Below, one piece after another: positions 1 through 7,446 of a DNA stretch of 19,766 nucleotides. The translations under genes and the position numbers were made by a program. Every line of letters starts with the position of its first letter. Within the stretch, counting starts at the first letter, position 1. Under the pieces are notes generated by a model, which did not search any database, was not told where the DNA came from, and saw only the letters and a program-made list of their open reading frames with translations. The stretch comes from Phycisphaerales bacterium UBA6054 (GTDB lineage Bacteria; Planctomycetota; Phycisphaerae; Phycisphaerales; UBA1924): assembly GCA_002429045.1 (NCBI GenBank), contig DIYM01000013.1:1-19766 (forward strand), given 5' to 3'.

Positions 1-3000
1 GCGGGCCCGCCCGACGGGCTGACGCCCGAGGAAGCCGCGGCCGATGCGGCCGTCGGCCTGATCCACGAGCAACGGTCCGATGTGCTGGTGTTCATGCCCG
101 GGGAGCGTGAGATCCGCCAGACGGCCCACACGCTCCGTCATCACCCGGGCTTGCCGGATCACGCCGAGATCGTCCCGCTGTACGCCCGCCTGTCTCCTGC
201 AGAGCAGCAGCGTGCGTTCAGGCCCTCGGGCAAGCCGCGGGTCGTGATCGCGACGAACGTCGCGGAGACATCGATCACGGTGCCCAACATCCGCGCGGTG
301 GTCGATCCGGGCACGGCACGCATCAAGCGGTACAGCGCCCGGGCCAAGATCGACCAGCTGCTGGTCGAGCCGGTTGCGAGGGCGTCGGCCGACCAGCGCG
401 CCGGGCGCTGCGGGCGTGTCGCGCCGGGCGTGTGCGTCCGCCTGTACGCAGAGGCGGACTTCAACAACCGCGACGCGTTCACGCCTCCCGAGTTGCTGCG
501 CAGCGATCTGGCCGGGGTCATCCTCCAGATGATCGACCTTGGGCTGGGCGACCCTGTCGCGTTCCCGTTCATCGACCCGCCGGTCGGGTCGCGGTGGCGT
601 GACGGGTACAACACGCTGATCGAGCTGGGCGCGATCGACGCGGGCTACAAGCTGACCGGGCTCGGCAAACGGATGGGGCGCCTGCCGGTCGATCCGCGCA
701 TCGCGCGGATGATCCTCGCCGGGCAGGAGAACGCATGCCTGCACGATGTGCTCATCATCGCCTCGGCCCTGACCGTGCAGGACCCACGCGTGAGGCCGCA
801 CGAGAAACGCGACGCCGCCGACCAGGCCCACGCCGAGTTCCGAGTCGGGGGCTCGGACTTCCTGACGCTCAGGGGGATCTGGGACTTCTACCACGGCGAG
901 TTGAAGGCGACCTCCCGGCGCAAAGCCGGCAGAGCGTGCGAGAAGCGGTTCCTCTCGGTCCGTCGGATCGACGAATGGCGCGAGGTCTTCCGCCAGATCA
1001 GCCGGCTCTGTCGCGACATGGGGTTGGACGTCTCGCCCGGGCACGCCGATCCTGGCGAGGTCCACAAGTCGATCCTCACCGGGCTGCTGACGAACATCGG
1101 GCGCAAGGGTGAGCAGCGCGAGTATCAGGGGACGAGGAACACCCGATTCGAGATCGCGCCCGGGTCCGCCTGCCAGGACCCGCGCCCCAAGTGGGTCATG
1201 GGCGCGGAGATCGTGCGCACGCACCGGGTGTATGCCCGCACCGTCGCTTCGATCAAGCCAGAGTGGGTCGAGCGGGCCGCCGAGCACCTGACGAAGCGCA
1301 CCCACTCGGACCCGCGTTGGGACGCGGCCACCCAGCGCGTCGTCGCCGAAGAGAAGGTCGTGTTCGATGGGCTGGAGATCGTGCCCAAACGCACCGTGCA
1401 TTTCGGCCCGATCGATCCGGTCGAGAGCCGGCGCATCTTCATCCACCACGCGCTCGTCGAGGGAGAGATGCGCACCGGATCGGCGGGGGTGAACGCGAAC
1501 CGGGAACTCGAGCGGAAGGCCCGCACGCTGCAGGCAAAGGCCCGCCGGTCCGACTTCATCGCCGACGCCGAAGCGGTCTTCCGCTTCTACGACCAGCGTG
1601 TCCCCCCCGGTGTTTTCACCGCGCGGGCGTTCGAGCGATGGGCGGCCCGTGCCGAACGGGACGAGCCGGGCCTGCTCCGCATGCGTGAACGGGACCTGCT
1701 CTTCGAGCGCCCCGAGGAGATCACACCAGAGGCGTTCCCAGACAACGCGGACGTGTTCGGTTCCCGCCTGCGCATCGACTACAACCTCGTGCCCGGCGAG
1801 GACCACGACGGAGCGACGGTCCGCATCACCCCAGACGAACTCCACCGGATCACCACCGAACAGGCCGAGTGGATCGTCCCTGGGTTCGTCACCGCGCGGG
1901 TCAGGGCGTTGGTCAGGACGATGCCCAGGGACCTGCGCCGCCGCTTCGATCTCGAGGAACTGACCCGGGCCGTGTGCTCCAGCGTCCGTCCCGGCGCTGG
2001 CGCGTTGACACATCAGGTCGCCAAGGCGGTCTCGGCGCAGGCGAGCGTGCTTGTCCGCCCGGAGCAGTTCCGAGAGGACGCGGTCCCCGAGCATGTCCGT
2101 CCGCGATTCGAGATCGTCGACGAAGCGGGGGAGGTGCTCGCGGCCGAGCGCGATCTGGCGGCGCTCCGGGCCCGGTTCGATGCGGCGCCGCCGAGACGTC
2201 ACAGCATGGGGGACGCCCGGCGGGGAGGCGAAGAGATCACCAGCGAAACCTTCGAGTCACTCCCCGAAACGGCGGATCTCGAAGAGCGTCAAGGGCGTCG
2301 CGCGGTCGGCTTCCCCGCCTTGGTCCGCGAGTCCGGCTCCGTGATCCGGCGCGTGCTGGGCACCCCCTGGGAGGCCGAGCGCGCTTCGCGGGTTGGGTTC
2401 GGTGTGCTGTTCGGTCAGGCGATGTCGAAGGACATCAGAATCCGGGTCCGCAGACTGCCGGGGTACGACGCGTTGGCGGTCCACGCCGCCGCGTGCGGCA
2501 TGTCGGACGGGCTCGAGTCGCTCGTCCTGACCCGATCCGCCCTGGCGCTGTGCGTAGACGGCCGACCGTTGCCGCGGACCCGAGACGAGTTCGCGAGCAG
2601 GCGGGATGGCGCGTGGGAGCGGGCCGTCCCGCAGACGCAGGACACGATCGCGCTGCTCTCGAGGGTGTTCGCGGGCCTGTCCAGGGCGCGGTCGAGGCTC
2701 GACGAGGGACTGCCCGACGGATGGCGCCACGCCGCCGCCGACATCGAGCAACAGCTGCGCCTGATGACCCAGGACGGCTGGGCGTACAGCGTTCCCACCC
2801 GCTGGCTCCGCTGCTTCCCGAGGTATCTCGACGCGATCGAGACCCGGCTCGCACGCCTCCGCTCCGTCGGGCCGACGCGGGACCTCGCGGCGACTCGCGA
2901 GGTCTACTCCTGGCTCGAGCGCTTGGTCACCCTCGCCAAGAACGGCGCCGAGCGATCGGACGCGTGGGAAGACTTCGAGACGCTCAGGTGGATGCTCGAG

Positions 3001-3123
3001 GAGTACCGCGTCTCGAAGTTCGCGCAGGAACTGGGCACGTCGGTCAAGGTGTCCGAGAAAGCGATGAACGCCCAGCACGACCGACTGCTCTCGAGAACAG
3101 GGATGACCGGCGCACCCGCTTGA
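1..3123 (+). CDS. hrpA: ATP-dependent RNA helicase HrpA, 3' part (5' end outside window)
   Basis: The reading frame is open from base 1, so the N-terminal helicase domain lies upstream. About 1040 residues are present. Helicase motif V (ATNVAETSIT, near base 253) and motif VI (QRAGRCGR, 394-417) mark the second RecA domain of a DEAH-box helicase. A helicase-associated HA2 region follows, and then a long C-terminal part resembling DUF3418 of bacterial HrpA (for example the LVPGEDHDGATV and EWIVPGF segments, and the FAQELGT end). The combination of DEAH core plus DUF3418 is typical of HrpA, normally about 1300 residues, so roughly the first fifth is missing. Known role of the family: cytoplasmic RNA helicase, in E. 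coli linked to mRNA processing and to resolving collided ribosomes. It is convergent with the peroxiredoxin-like gene, 72 bases away, with no convincing terminator between them. Confidence 0.94.
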   Translation, partial: AGPPDGLTPEEAAADAAVGLIHEQRSDVLVFMPGEREIRQTAHTLRHHPGLPDHAEIVPLYARLSPAEQQRAFRPSGKPRVVIATNVAETSITVPNIRAVVDPGTARIKRYSARAKIDQLLVEPVARASADQRAGRCGRVAPGVCVRLYAEADFNNRDAFTPPELLRSDLAGVILQMIDLGLGDPVAFPFIDPPVGSRWRDGYNTLIELGAIDAGYKLTGLGKRMGRLPVDPRIARMILAGQENACLHDVLIIASALTVQDPRVRPHEKRDAADQAHAEFRVGGSDFLTLRGIWDFYHGELKATSRRKAGRACEKRFLSVRRIDEWREVFRQISRLCRDMGLDVSPGHADPGEVHKSILTGLLTNIGRKGEQREYQGTRNTRFEIAPGSACQDPRPKWVMGAEIVRTHRVYARTVASIKPEWVERAAEHLTKRTHSDPRWDAATQRVVAEEKVVFDGLEIVPKRTVHFGPIDPVESRRIFIHHALVEGEMRTGSAGVNANRELERKARTLQAKARRSDFIADAEAVFRFYDQRVPPGVFTARAFERWAARAERDEPGLLRMRERDLLFERPEEITPEAFPDNADVFGSRLRIDYNLVPGEDHDGATVRITPDELHRITTEQAEWIVPGFVTARVRALVRTMPRDLRRRFDLEELTRAVCSSVRPGAGALTHQVAKAVSAQASVLVRPEQFREDAVPEHVRPRFEIVDEAGEVLAAERDLAALRARFDAAPPRRHSMGDARRGGEEITSETFESLPETADLEERQGRRAVGFPALVRESGSVIRRVLGTPWEAERASRVGFGVLFGQAMSKDIRIRVRRLPGYDALAVHAAACGMSDGLESLVLTRSALALCVDGRPLPRTRDEFASRRDGAWERAVPQTQDTIALLSRVFAGLSRARSRLDEGLPDGWRHAAADIEQQLRLMTQDGWAYSVPTRWLRCFPRYLDAIETRLARLRSVGPTRDLAATREVYSWLERLVTLAKNGAERSDAWEDFETLRWMLEEYRVSKFAQELGTSVKVSEKAMNAQHDRLLSRTGMTGAPA

Positions 3124-3195
3124 GCCGAAACCTCGCTTGCAAGAGGTGTCACAGAGGGACGGCCGCGGTCCGCGATAGGGCGATCGCGGGCCCGA

Positions 3196-3888
3196 TCAGT
3201 CCTCGCCCCGGATCAGGCGGAGGGATGCCAGGATCTTCGATACGGGTGCCCGCTTGCGATAGTCTGCGTCTGTCCATGCGTACCGCACCTTCCCGTCTGT
3301 ATCGACCACATAGGTCGCGGGCACGGGCAGCTGCCACGTGTCGGTGCCGTTGGTTTTCGCGACATCGATCCCGTACTGGCGGTAGAGCTCAACCGTCTTC
3401 TCATCAAGCTCGAACATCAGCCCGAGCCGCTCGGCGAGCCCGTTGTCCTTGTCGACGAGCAACTCGTAGGACAGCCCGGTCTGCTCGCGGAGATCGATGA
3501 TGTTCTCCGGTGTCTGGGGGGAGATCGCGAGCACGGTGGCGCCCAGGTCATTGATCTGGGAGACCGAGGTCTCGATCGATTCGAGTGCCTTGACGCAGTA
3601 CGGGCACCAGGTGCCGCGGTAGAACGTCATCACGACCGGCCCGCCCTCGAGCGCTTCGGACAGCCTTGTCTTCTCCCCGGACTCGTTCTGGAGCACGAAG
3701 TCGGGCATCAGTTCGCCCAGGGCGAGCGGCTTGTCGCGTTTCATCGATCCGGCCCCCTCGCTCGTCGTTGGGTCCACGGCCGTGCCCGAAGCGGGGAACG
3801 CCGCGAGCCCGGAGGCGAGCGCGAGCACCCCGGCGAGGCCGAGGGCGGCGGTGGACCGACGATGAAACCGTTGCGTGGCGTATTGCAT
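3196..3888 (-). CDS. Exported peroxiredoxin-like (AhpC/TSA, thioredoxin-fold) protein
   Basis: A 230-residue protein. Residues 1-35 form a signal peptide (RR at 10-11, hydrophobic core from AALGLAGVLALASGL). The mature part is a redoxin domain with FYRGTWCPYC at about 89-98. This is the active-site pattern of the peroxiredoxin-like family that carries CxxC rather than the classical single peroxidatic Cys. A beta-strand ATYVVDTDGKVRYAW typical of the fold follows at 191-205. Predicted role: thiol-dependent reduction of peroxides or disulfides outside the cytoplasm; the substrate is unknown. I chose the ATG at 3888 because it directly precedes the signal peptide. An in-frame ATG at 3939, nine bases after the stop of the upstream gene, would add 17 Gly-rich residues and cannot be excluded. 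It is the third gene of a minus-strand operon with the sigma-like and TPR-like genes. Confidence 0.85.
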   Translation of the reverse strand: MQYATQRFHRRSTAALGLAGVLALASGLAAFPASGTAVDPTTSEGAGSMKRDKPLALGELMPDFVLQNESGEKTRLSEALEGGPVVMTFYRGTWCPYCVKALESIETSVSQINDLGATVLAISPQTPENIIDLREQTGLSYELLVDKDNGLAERLGLMFELDEKTVELYRQYGIDVAKTNGTDTWQLPVPATYVVDTDGKVRYAWTDADYRKRAPVSKILASLRLIRGED

Positions 3889-3948
3889 GACGTCACCAAC
3901 GCCCGAACCGCCGCCGGTATTCCCGGGCAACCGAGGCATCTTTGGGGA

Positions 3949-4773
3949 TCATCCGCCCTTCGGACCGCGCCCGCCTGACTGTTCTCCGCGTGCCATCGGA
4001 AGCGAGGAGGACGCGGCCTGCGTCGCCTCCATCAGCCCCGACGGGGCGAACATGCCCGTGCCCTTCCGACCCCCGGACTGCTCGCCGGCGAAAGACCGGG
4101 GTGAGGCGAACGCGATCGTCAACGCCGCGACGGCGAGGATCACCGGCAGTCTGATCGACGTGCCCAACGCTTCGGCCGCGTGCTTGCGGGCCCGTGAACG
4201 CATCTGCTGCACCGTGTTCTCCTTGATCATGCCGCTGTCAACCCGGCTGATGAGCCGCTCGTCCTCACGCCGGGTCACGCCCAACGCGACCGCGGTCCGC
4301 CGGCGTGCCGACTTGTCTTGCATCGACGCGGCCAGTTTCTGGCGGACCGAGTCGGACAGCGTTGTGCGCACCTTCGCGATCGCCTCATCCACCGCCTCAC
4401 GCCTCTCGAGCGGCGCCTCTGCCCGCTGGGACACCGACAGGTGCTCCACGCGGCTGAGATCTCCGGAGGACTCCCGCTCGAGCCGCTTCCAATGCCGGCG
4501 CGAGAGGGCCAGGTAGCTCCACCGCGCCAGCACACCGGCGTGCCCCTGAAGACGCTCGATCGCTTCGCCCGTCCCGGGGTCATCGTGGAACGCGGGGTAG
4601 GTGCTGTTCTCGAGCATCTTCCACACGCGGGTATGCACCCACGCGGCCATGTCCGAGGGGTCCATCGTGCCGTCCGTGTACAATCGCGACGCGCCCCGGC
4701 ACGCACGCTCGACGGCGGGGCGCACCTCGCGGTCGTAGCGATCCCAGAACGTCTCGTGGTCTTGGGGCTTCAT
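3949..4773 (-). CDS. Diverged ECF-sigma-like protein with a C-terminal membrane helix
   Basis: A 274-residue protein not matching a family I can name with certainty. Residues 37-54 (MDPSDMAAWVHTRVWKML) resemble sigma-70 region 2 (the DAEDLxQEVFxRVW pattern). Residues 183-203 (IKENTVQQMRSRARKHAAEAL) resemble the recognition helix of sigma region 4 (ENTVxxRLxRARxxLxxxL). These are followed by a hydrophobic segment at about 207-224 and a Gly/Ser-rich tail in which GEQSGGR occurs twice (230-236, 263-269). If the helix is a membrane anchor, the sigma-like part would be cytoplasmic and the tail outside. The start at 4773 is fixed by a 4-base ATGA overlap with the upstream stop and a purine-rich ribosome site (GGGAAGGGAG, 4780-4789 on the minus strand). 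Region 3949-4773 sits between the TPR-like and peroxiredoxin-like genes. Sigma activity itself is inferred, not shown. Confidence 0.72.
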   Translation of the reverse strand: MKPQDHETFWDRYDREVRPAVERACRGASRLYTDGTMDPSDMAAWVHTRVWKMLENSTYPAFHDDPGTGEAIERLQGHAGVLARWSYLALSRRHWKRLERESSGDLSRVEHLSVSQRAEAPLERREAVDEAIAKVRTTLSDSVRQKLAASMQDKSARRRTAVALGVTRREDERLISRVDSGMIKENTVQQMRSRARKHAAEALGTSIRLPVILAVAALTIAFASPRSFAGEQSGGRKGTGMFAPSGLMEATQAASSSLPMARGEQSGGRGPKGG

Positions 4774-5447
4774 GATCCGCTCCCTTCCCGGTCGAGTGTT
4801 TCCCACGCCGCGTACAGCGCGTCCAACCCGCCGAGCTTGCCCCGCATCGCCCGGACACTCGGATCGAACGCCAGATACGCGGACAACTCGGTCCCTGTAC
4901 CCAGCAGCCCCGGCGATTCGAGCATCGCCAGGAAGATCGAATCGGCCTCCTCGCGGTGCCCGGCGCGGAACAACGCGGCCGCTCCCGTGATCAGAACCGG
5001 CACCGAGTCCGGGTTCGCCTCGATGGCTTCAAGGAAGTATCCGACCGCCAACTCGGCATCGCCCAAACGCAGGCAGCGGTCTGCCAGGTTGCCCAGCGAG
5101 ATCTCGCGACGCCGCGCCGTGTCGGCGTATCTGAGCGCGAGCAGTTCGGTCCGCACGGCCTCCTCGATGCGGCCCATCGCGCTCTGGGCCAACGCTCGCT
5201 GGTTCGGGCGGGACCACGCGGGGTTCGGGTGGTTGTCCCCGTCGCTCTCGTCGTACGCGTCGAGCAACCGCCCAACGGCGTCGCAGAGGGTGTCGAACGT
5301 ATCGCGATCGCCACGCTCGCGGGCATCGTGCAGCCCGTTGCACGCGTCCATGATCGCCGCTTCGATCCGGGACAACTCGCCCGGGTTCGAGGCGGTGACG
5401 ATCGTGCCGTCGGGCCCCCGGTTCGGTTGGTTTATGCCCTTGCTCAT
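4770..5447 (-). CDS. TPR-like protein, first gene of the sigma-like operon
   Basis: A 225-residue soluble protein without signal peptide or membrane segment. Helical pairs with the TPR spacing and small-residue pattern occur at about 84-105, 115-148 (GNLADRCLRLGDAELAVGYF then AIEANPDS, a classic TPR end) and 150-178 (ITGAAALFRAGHREEADSIF). The first 80 residues are acidic and probably form helices. TPR repeats mediate protein contacts; the partner is not evident from sequence, but the 4-base overlap with the sigma-like gene suggests it acts with that product. The start is supported by AAGGAGG six bases before the ATG. No enzymatic motif is visible. Confidence 0.8.
   Translation of the reverse strand: MSKGINQPNRGPDGTIVTASNPGELSRIEAAIMDACNGLHDARERGDRDTFDTLCDAVGRLLDAYDESDGDNHPNPAWSRPNQRALAQSAMGRIEEAVRTELLALRYADTARRREISLGNLADRCLRLGDAELAVGYFLEAIEANPDSVPVLITGAAALFRAGHREEADSIFLAMLESPGLLGTGTELSAYLAFDPSVRAMRGKLGGLDALYAAWETLDREGSGS
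4780..4789 (-). promoter_or_regulatory. Ribosome binding site deciding the sigma-like gene start
   Basis: The minus strand reads GGGAAGGGAG, ending 6 bases before the ATG at 4773. It lies inside the 3' end of the TPR-like gene. Together with the ATGA stop/start overlap it supports translational coupling and excludes the longer in-frame start at 4806. Confidence 0.7.
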
Positions 5448-5535
5448 CGTGCCTCCTTGCCGGAGCGTCCGCCCCGCCCGGGCCGAAACCTCGGCGTCCG
5501 ACGCGTGCGTGCTCTGATGTTGTACCGCGCGTCGG

Positions 5536-5565
5536 CCTATCCGCTGACAGTTTGTTGGTGATTCC
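5536..5565 (-). promoter_or_regulatory. Candidate ECF-type promoter of the TPR/sigma-like/redoxin operon
   Basis: On the minus strand GGAATCA (5559-5565) is followed, after 16 bases, by GGATAGG (5536-5542). GGAA(C/T) at -35 is the hallmark of many ECF sigma promoters. The -10 match is poor, and the site was picked because the operon encodes a sigma-like protein, so this is a weak guess. It would give a leader of roughly 80 bases. Confidence 0.2.
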
Positions 5566-5571
5566 TAACAA
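5552..5571. repeat. Imperfect inverted repeat next to an A-tract, upstream of the TPR-like operon
   Basis: TTGTTGG (5552-5558), spacer TGATT, and CCTAACAA (5564-5571) pair as 7 base pairs with one bulged base. A run of As continues to 5575. It is the most AT-rich spot in the 268-base divergent intergenic region 5448-5715, so an operator or promoter element is plausible. Confidence 0.35.
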
Positions 5572-5650
5572 AAAATCCCGACGATCGCCCCTCAGAGCCC
5601 AAAAACGCGGATCCGGTAGCCCAGTTTGGTCCCCGCCGCGGGCGAGCCGT

Positions 5651-5701
5651 CACGCTGCCGCGAGCGTGGGGGTCTCCGGTGTCAACCCGGGCCTCGCCCG
5701 G
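5651..5701 (+). promoter_or_regulatory. Structured leader upstream of the Cys-rich secreted protein
   Basis: Two perfect hairpins lie just before the gene: CACGCT/AGCGTG (5651-5656 with 5663-5668, 6-base loop) and CCGGGC/GCCCGG (5687-5692 with 5696-5701, loop CTC). The second ends directly before the ribosome site GAAAGGA, so it could influence initiation. It does not match a riboswitch class I recognise. Confidence 0.3.
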
Positions 5702-5715
5702 AGAAAGGAATCAGC

Positions 5716-6225
5716 ATGACGAACTCACGAGGGTTTGGGAAACGGGCGGCGCTGGGCACGGCGTTGTTGGTCGGCATCATCGCGGCCCCGGCCGCCGCCG
5801 CTCACGCGGTGCCGAGAGGCGGCGGGCAGTGCCATCACGCCCATCGTTCCTGCGACTGGCGCGGGCACGACTACGCGGGCACGATCGTGATCAACGGATG
5901 CCGGACCGTGATCCGCGGAGACCACAACCCGCGCCGAGAGATCATCCGGGCGTTCCGCCGGTCCGGCTACCACGCGTATGTCCGGCACGGGAAGGTGTTC
6001 GTGGAGTACAACTGCCGGCGTCCGCACGTCCGATGGTTCGCCGAGGGCTACCGCACCAGCATCCGCTGGGACCGTGGATGTCTGAGCATCAGCCTCTTCT
6101 CCAGCCGGTGCGGATCGTGCCATCCACAGGGTGTGAAGGGCAACCGACGCGGGCCCGGGTTCAATCGATGGTCGTGGTCGGACCGTGATTACGTGCGCCC
6201 GTGGCAACGCACGCGGTGCCGGTAG
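5716..6225 (+). CDS. Secreted Cys- and Arg-rich protein of unknown function
   Basis: A 169-residue protein. Residues 1-31 are a signal peptide (charged start, hydrophobic core ALGTALLVGIIAAPAAAA, likely cleavage after AHA). The mature part is strongly basic, rich in Arg, His and Trp, and has eight cysteines (39, 46, 62, 100, 122, 132, 135, 168), including a CGSC pair at 132-135. An even number of Cys in an exported protein suggests disulfide bonds. No enzyme or binding family is recognised. The N-terminal mature part has an HxxHxxC-like cluster (CHHAHRSC), so metal binding is possible. The start at 5716 follows GAAAGGA at good distance; an upstream in-frame ATG at 5626 would hide the signal peptide. 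It is monocistronic, ending at a strong hairpin. Confidence 0.75.
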   Translation: MTNSRGFGKRAALGTALLVGIIAAPAAAAHAVPRGGGQCHHAHRSCDWRGHDYAGTIVINGCRTVIRGDHNPRREIIRAFRRSGYHAYVRHGKVFVEYNCRRPHVRWFAEGYRTSIRWDRGCLSISLFSSRCGSCHPQGVKGNRRGPGFNRWSWSDRDYVRPWQRTRCR

Positions 6226-6227
6226 AC

Positions 6228-6282
6228 GGGTGCCGTATCGATCGCGTGGACACGCGGCACCCGGCCCCCCGCGGCCGGGTGC
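6228..6282. terminator. Nested hairpins between convergent genes, probable bidirectional terminator
   Basis: GCACCCGGCC (6257-6266) and GGCCGGGTGC (6273-6282) form a perfect 10-base-pair stem with a six-base loop. An alternative stem joins GGGTGCCG (6228-6235) to CGGCACCC (6255-6262) and shares bases with the first, so the two exclude each other. No U-tract follows on either strand, so termination may depend on other factors. The place, between the 3' ends of the Cys-rich protein gene and panD, fits a terminator. Confidence 0.6.
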
Positions 6283-6309
6283 CTTCGACGCGAGACCCGG
6301 GCCCGCTGG

Positions 6310-6684
6310 TCAGGGGTGGGCCTCGTAGCGCATCGTGTCTGCGACGGTGTTGTCGTCGTTCATGATGAGCACGGTCGGGCGGTTGCCGGCGTACTCGGCG
6401 TCGTCCATGAGCGCGAAGTGCATGATGATGACCTTATCGCCCTCTTCGACCAGGTGGGCCGCCGCACCGTTGAGTTCGATCGTTCCCGACCCGGGCTCCC
6501 CGCGGAAGATATAGGTCTCCAGGCGGGCCCCGTTCCGGCAGTTGGAGATGAGGACCTTATCGTTCACCCGCATCCCGCAGGCGTCGAGCAGCCCGGCATC
6601 GATGGTGATCGATCCGACGTAGTGGGGTTTGGCGCCTGTCACGGTCGCCATGTGGATCTTGCTGTGCAGCACTTCGCGAAGCAT
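6310..6684 (-). CDS. panD: Aspartate 1-decarboxylase, pyruvoyl-dependent
   Basis: A 124-residue protein, the usual PanD length. It converts L-aspartate to beta-alanine for pantothenate and coenzyme A synthesis in the cytoplasm. The proenzyme cleaves itself between Gly24 and Ser25, here in HYVGSIT, giving the pyruvoyl group. Lys9, Arg54 (NGARLETY) and Tyr58 match the catalytic residues known from E. coli PanD, and NGAAAHLV at 72-79 is also conserved. The ATG at 6684 is chosen because GGGAG lies five bases upstream; a TTG codon directly before it is unlikely to be the start. No other pantothenate gene is nearby. It is divergent from the FMN reductase gene. Confidence 0.96.
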   Translation of the reverse strand: MLREVLHSKIHMATVTGAKPHYVGSITIDAGLLDACGMRVNDKVLISNCRNGARLETYIFRGEPGSGTIELNGAAAHLVEEGDKVIIMHFALMDDAEYAGNRPTVLIMNDDNTVADTMRYEAHP

Positions 6685-6839
6685 CAACGCTCCCGATTGA
6701 GAGTAAAAAAGAACGGACCGCTGGGGGCGACTCTAGGGGCCCGCCGCGTCGATCTCGAATCCCTATGATGCCCGCTGCGAGCAGCATCGGCGTCGAGCGC
6801 CGACCCAGCAAATCCGTCGTTCAGAGCAAGGAATCACCC

Positions 6840-7421
6840 ATGGCAACCCCCGTCCGCATCGCGGTCATCTCAGGCAGCCTCCGGTCCGGATCGTACAACT
6901 CACGCCTTGCGAGCTTCGTCTCGGCGAGGGTCGCGGGCGACGACGTGACGGTCGACGAGATCTCGCTGCGTGAACTGGATCTGCCGATGTACGACGAGGA
7001 CCTCGAAAAGCAGGGCCTGCCGGCCCCGGTCGCGGATCTCAAGCGGCGGATGATCGCCGCCGATGCGCTGCTGATCGCCTCTCCCGAGTACAACGGCTCG
7101 ATGAGCGGCGCGCTCAAGAACGCGATCGACTGGGCGACCCGCCCCAACGAGGGCGAGACGGCCCTTCAGTGCTTCCGCGGCAAGGTCGGCGGCCTGCTGG
7201 CCGCATCGCCCGGAAAGCTGGGAGGCATCCGGGGTCTCAGGCACCTCCGCGTCGTGCTCTCGAGCATCGGGCTGCTGGTGGTTCCCAACGAGTTCGGGCT
7301 CGCCGGAGCCCACGAGGCGTTCGATGACGCGGGCAACCTCAAAGACGGGAACGCGGCCAACGCCGCGGTGTCGGTCGGTGAGGCGGTCGTCAAGACGGCC
7401 CGGGCGCTCAAAGACGCGTAG
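6840..7421 (+). CDS. NADPH-dependent FMN reductase family protein
   Basis: A 193-residue protein with the flavodoxin-like fold. The FMN phosphate loop is SGSLRSGSYNS (11-21), and the second flavin-contacting segment is SPEYNGSMSGALKN (81-94). Both are hallmarks of the NADPH-dependent FMN reductase / chromate-quinone reductase group. Likely activity: reduction of FMN, quinones or similar acceptors in the cytoplasm; the physiological substrate cannot be told from sequence. The start at 6840 follows AAGGA (6828-6832); in-frame upstream codons to 6765 lack similarity. It is followed after 25 bases by the ElbB-like gene on the same strand, so the two are probably co-transcribed. Confidence 0.9.
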   Translation: MATPVRIAVISGSLRSGSYNSRLASFVSARVAGDDVTVDEISLRELDLPMYDEDLEKQGLPAPVADLKRRMIAADALLIASPEYNGSMSGALKNAIDWATRPNEGETALQCFRGKVGGLLAASPGKLGGIRGLRHLRVVLSSIGLLVVPNEFGLAGAHEAFDDAGNLKDGNAANAAVSVGEAVVKTARALKDA

Positions 7422-7446
7422 GTGTTCTGTTGCGAGGAGCAAAGCG

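Noticed and set aside
3124..3195. Terminator between the helicase and peroxiredoxin-like genes
   Set aside because: Only short stems are present (ACCTC/GAGGT at 3130-3147 with an eight-base loop), and no U-tract follows.
1869..3500. Long plus-strand open frame in another frame over the helicase gene
   Set aside because: It runs through the HrpA C-terminus in another frame with Arg/Gly/Pro-rich composition typical of high-GC shadows; no motif or ribosome site.
6764..6769. TATGAT as a -10 element for the FMN reductase gene
   Set aside because: Five of six bases match, but no -35-like hexamer lies 16-18 bases upstream and the leader would be about 65 bases; too weak to list.
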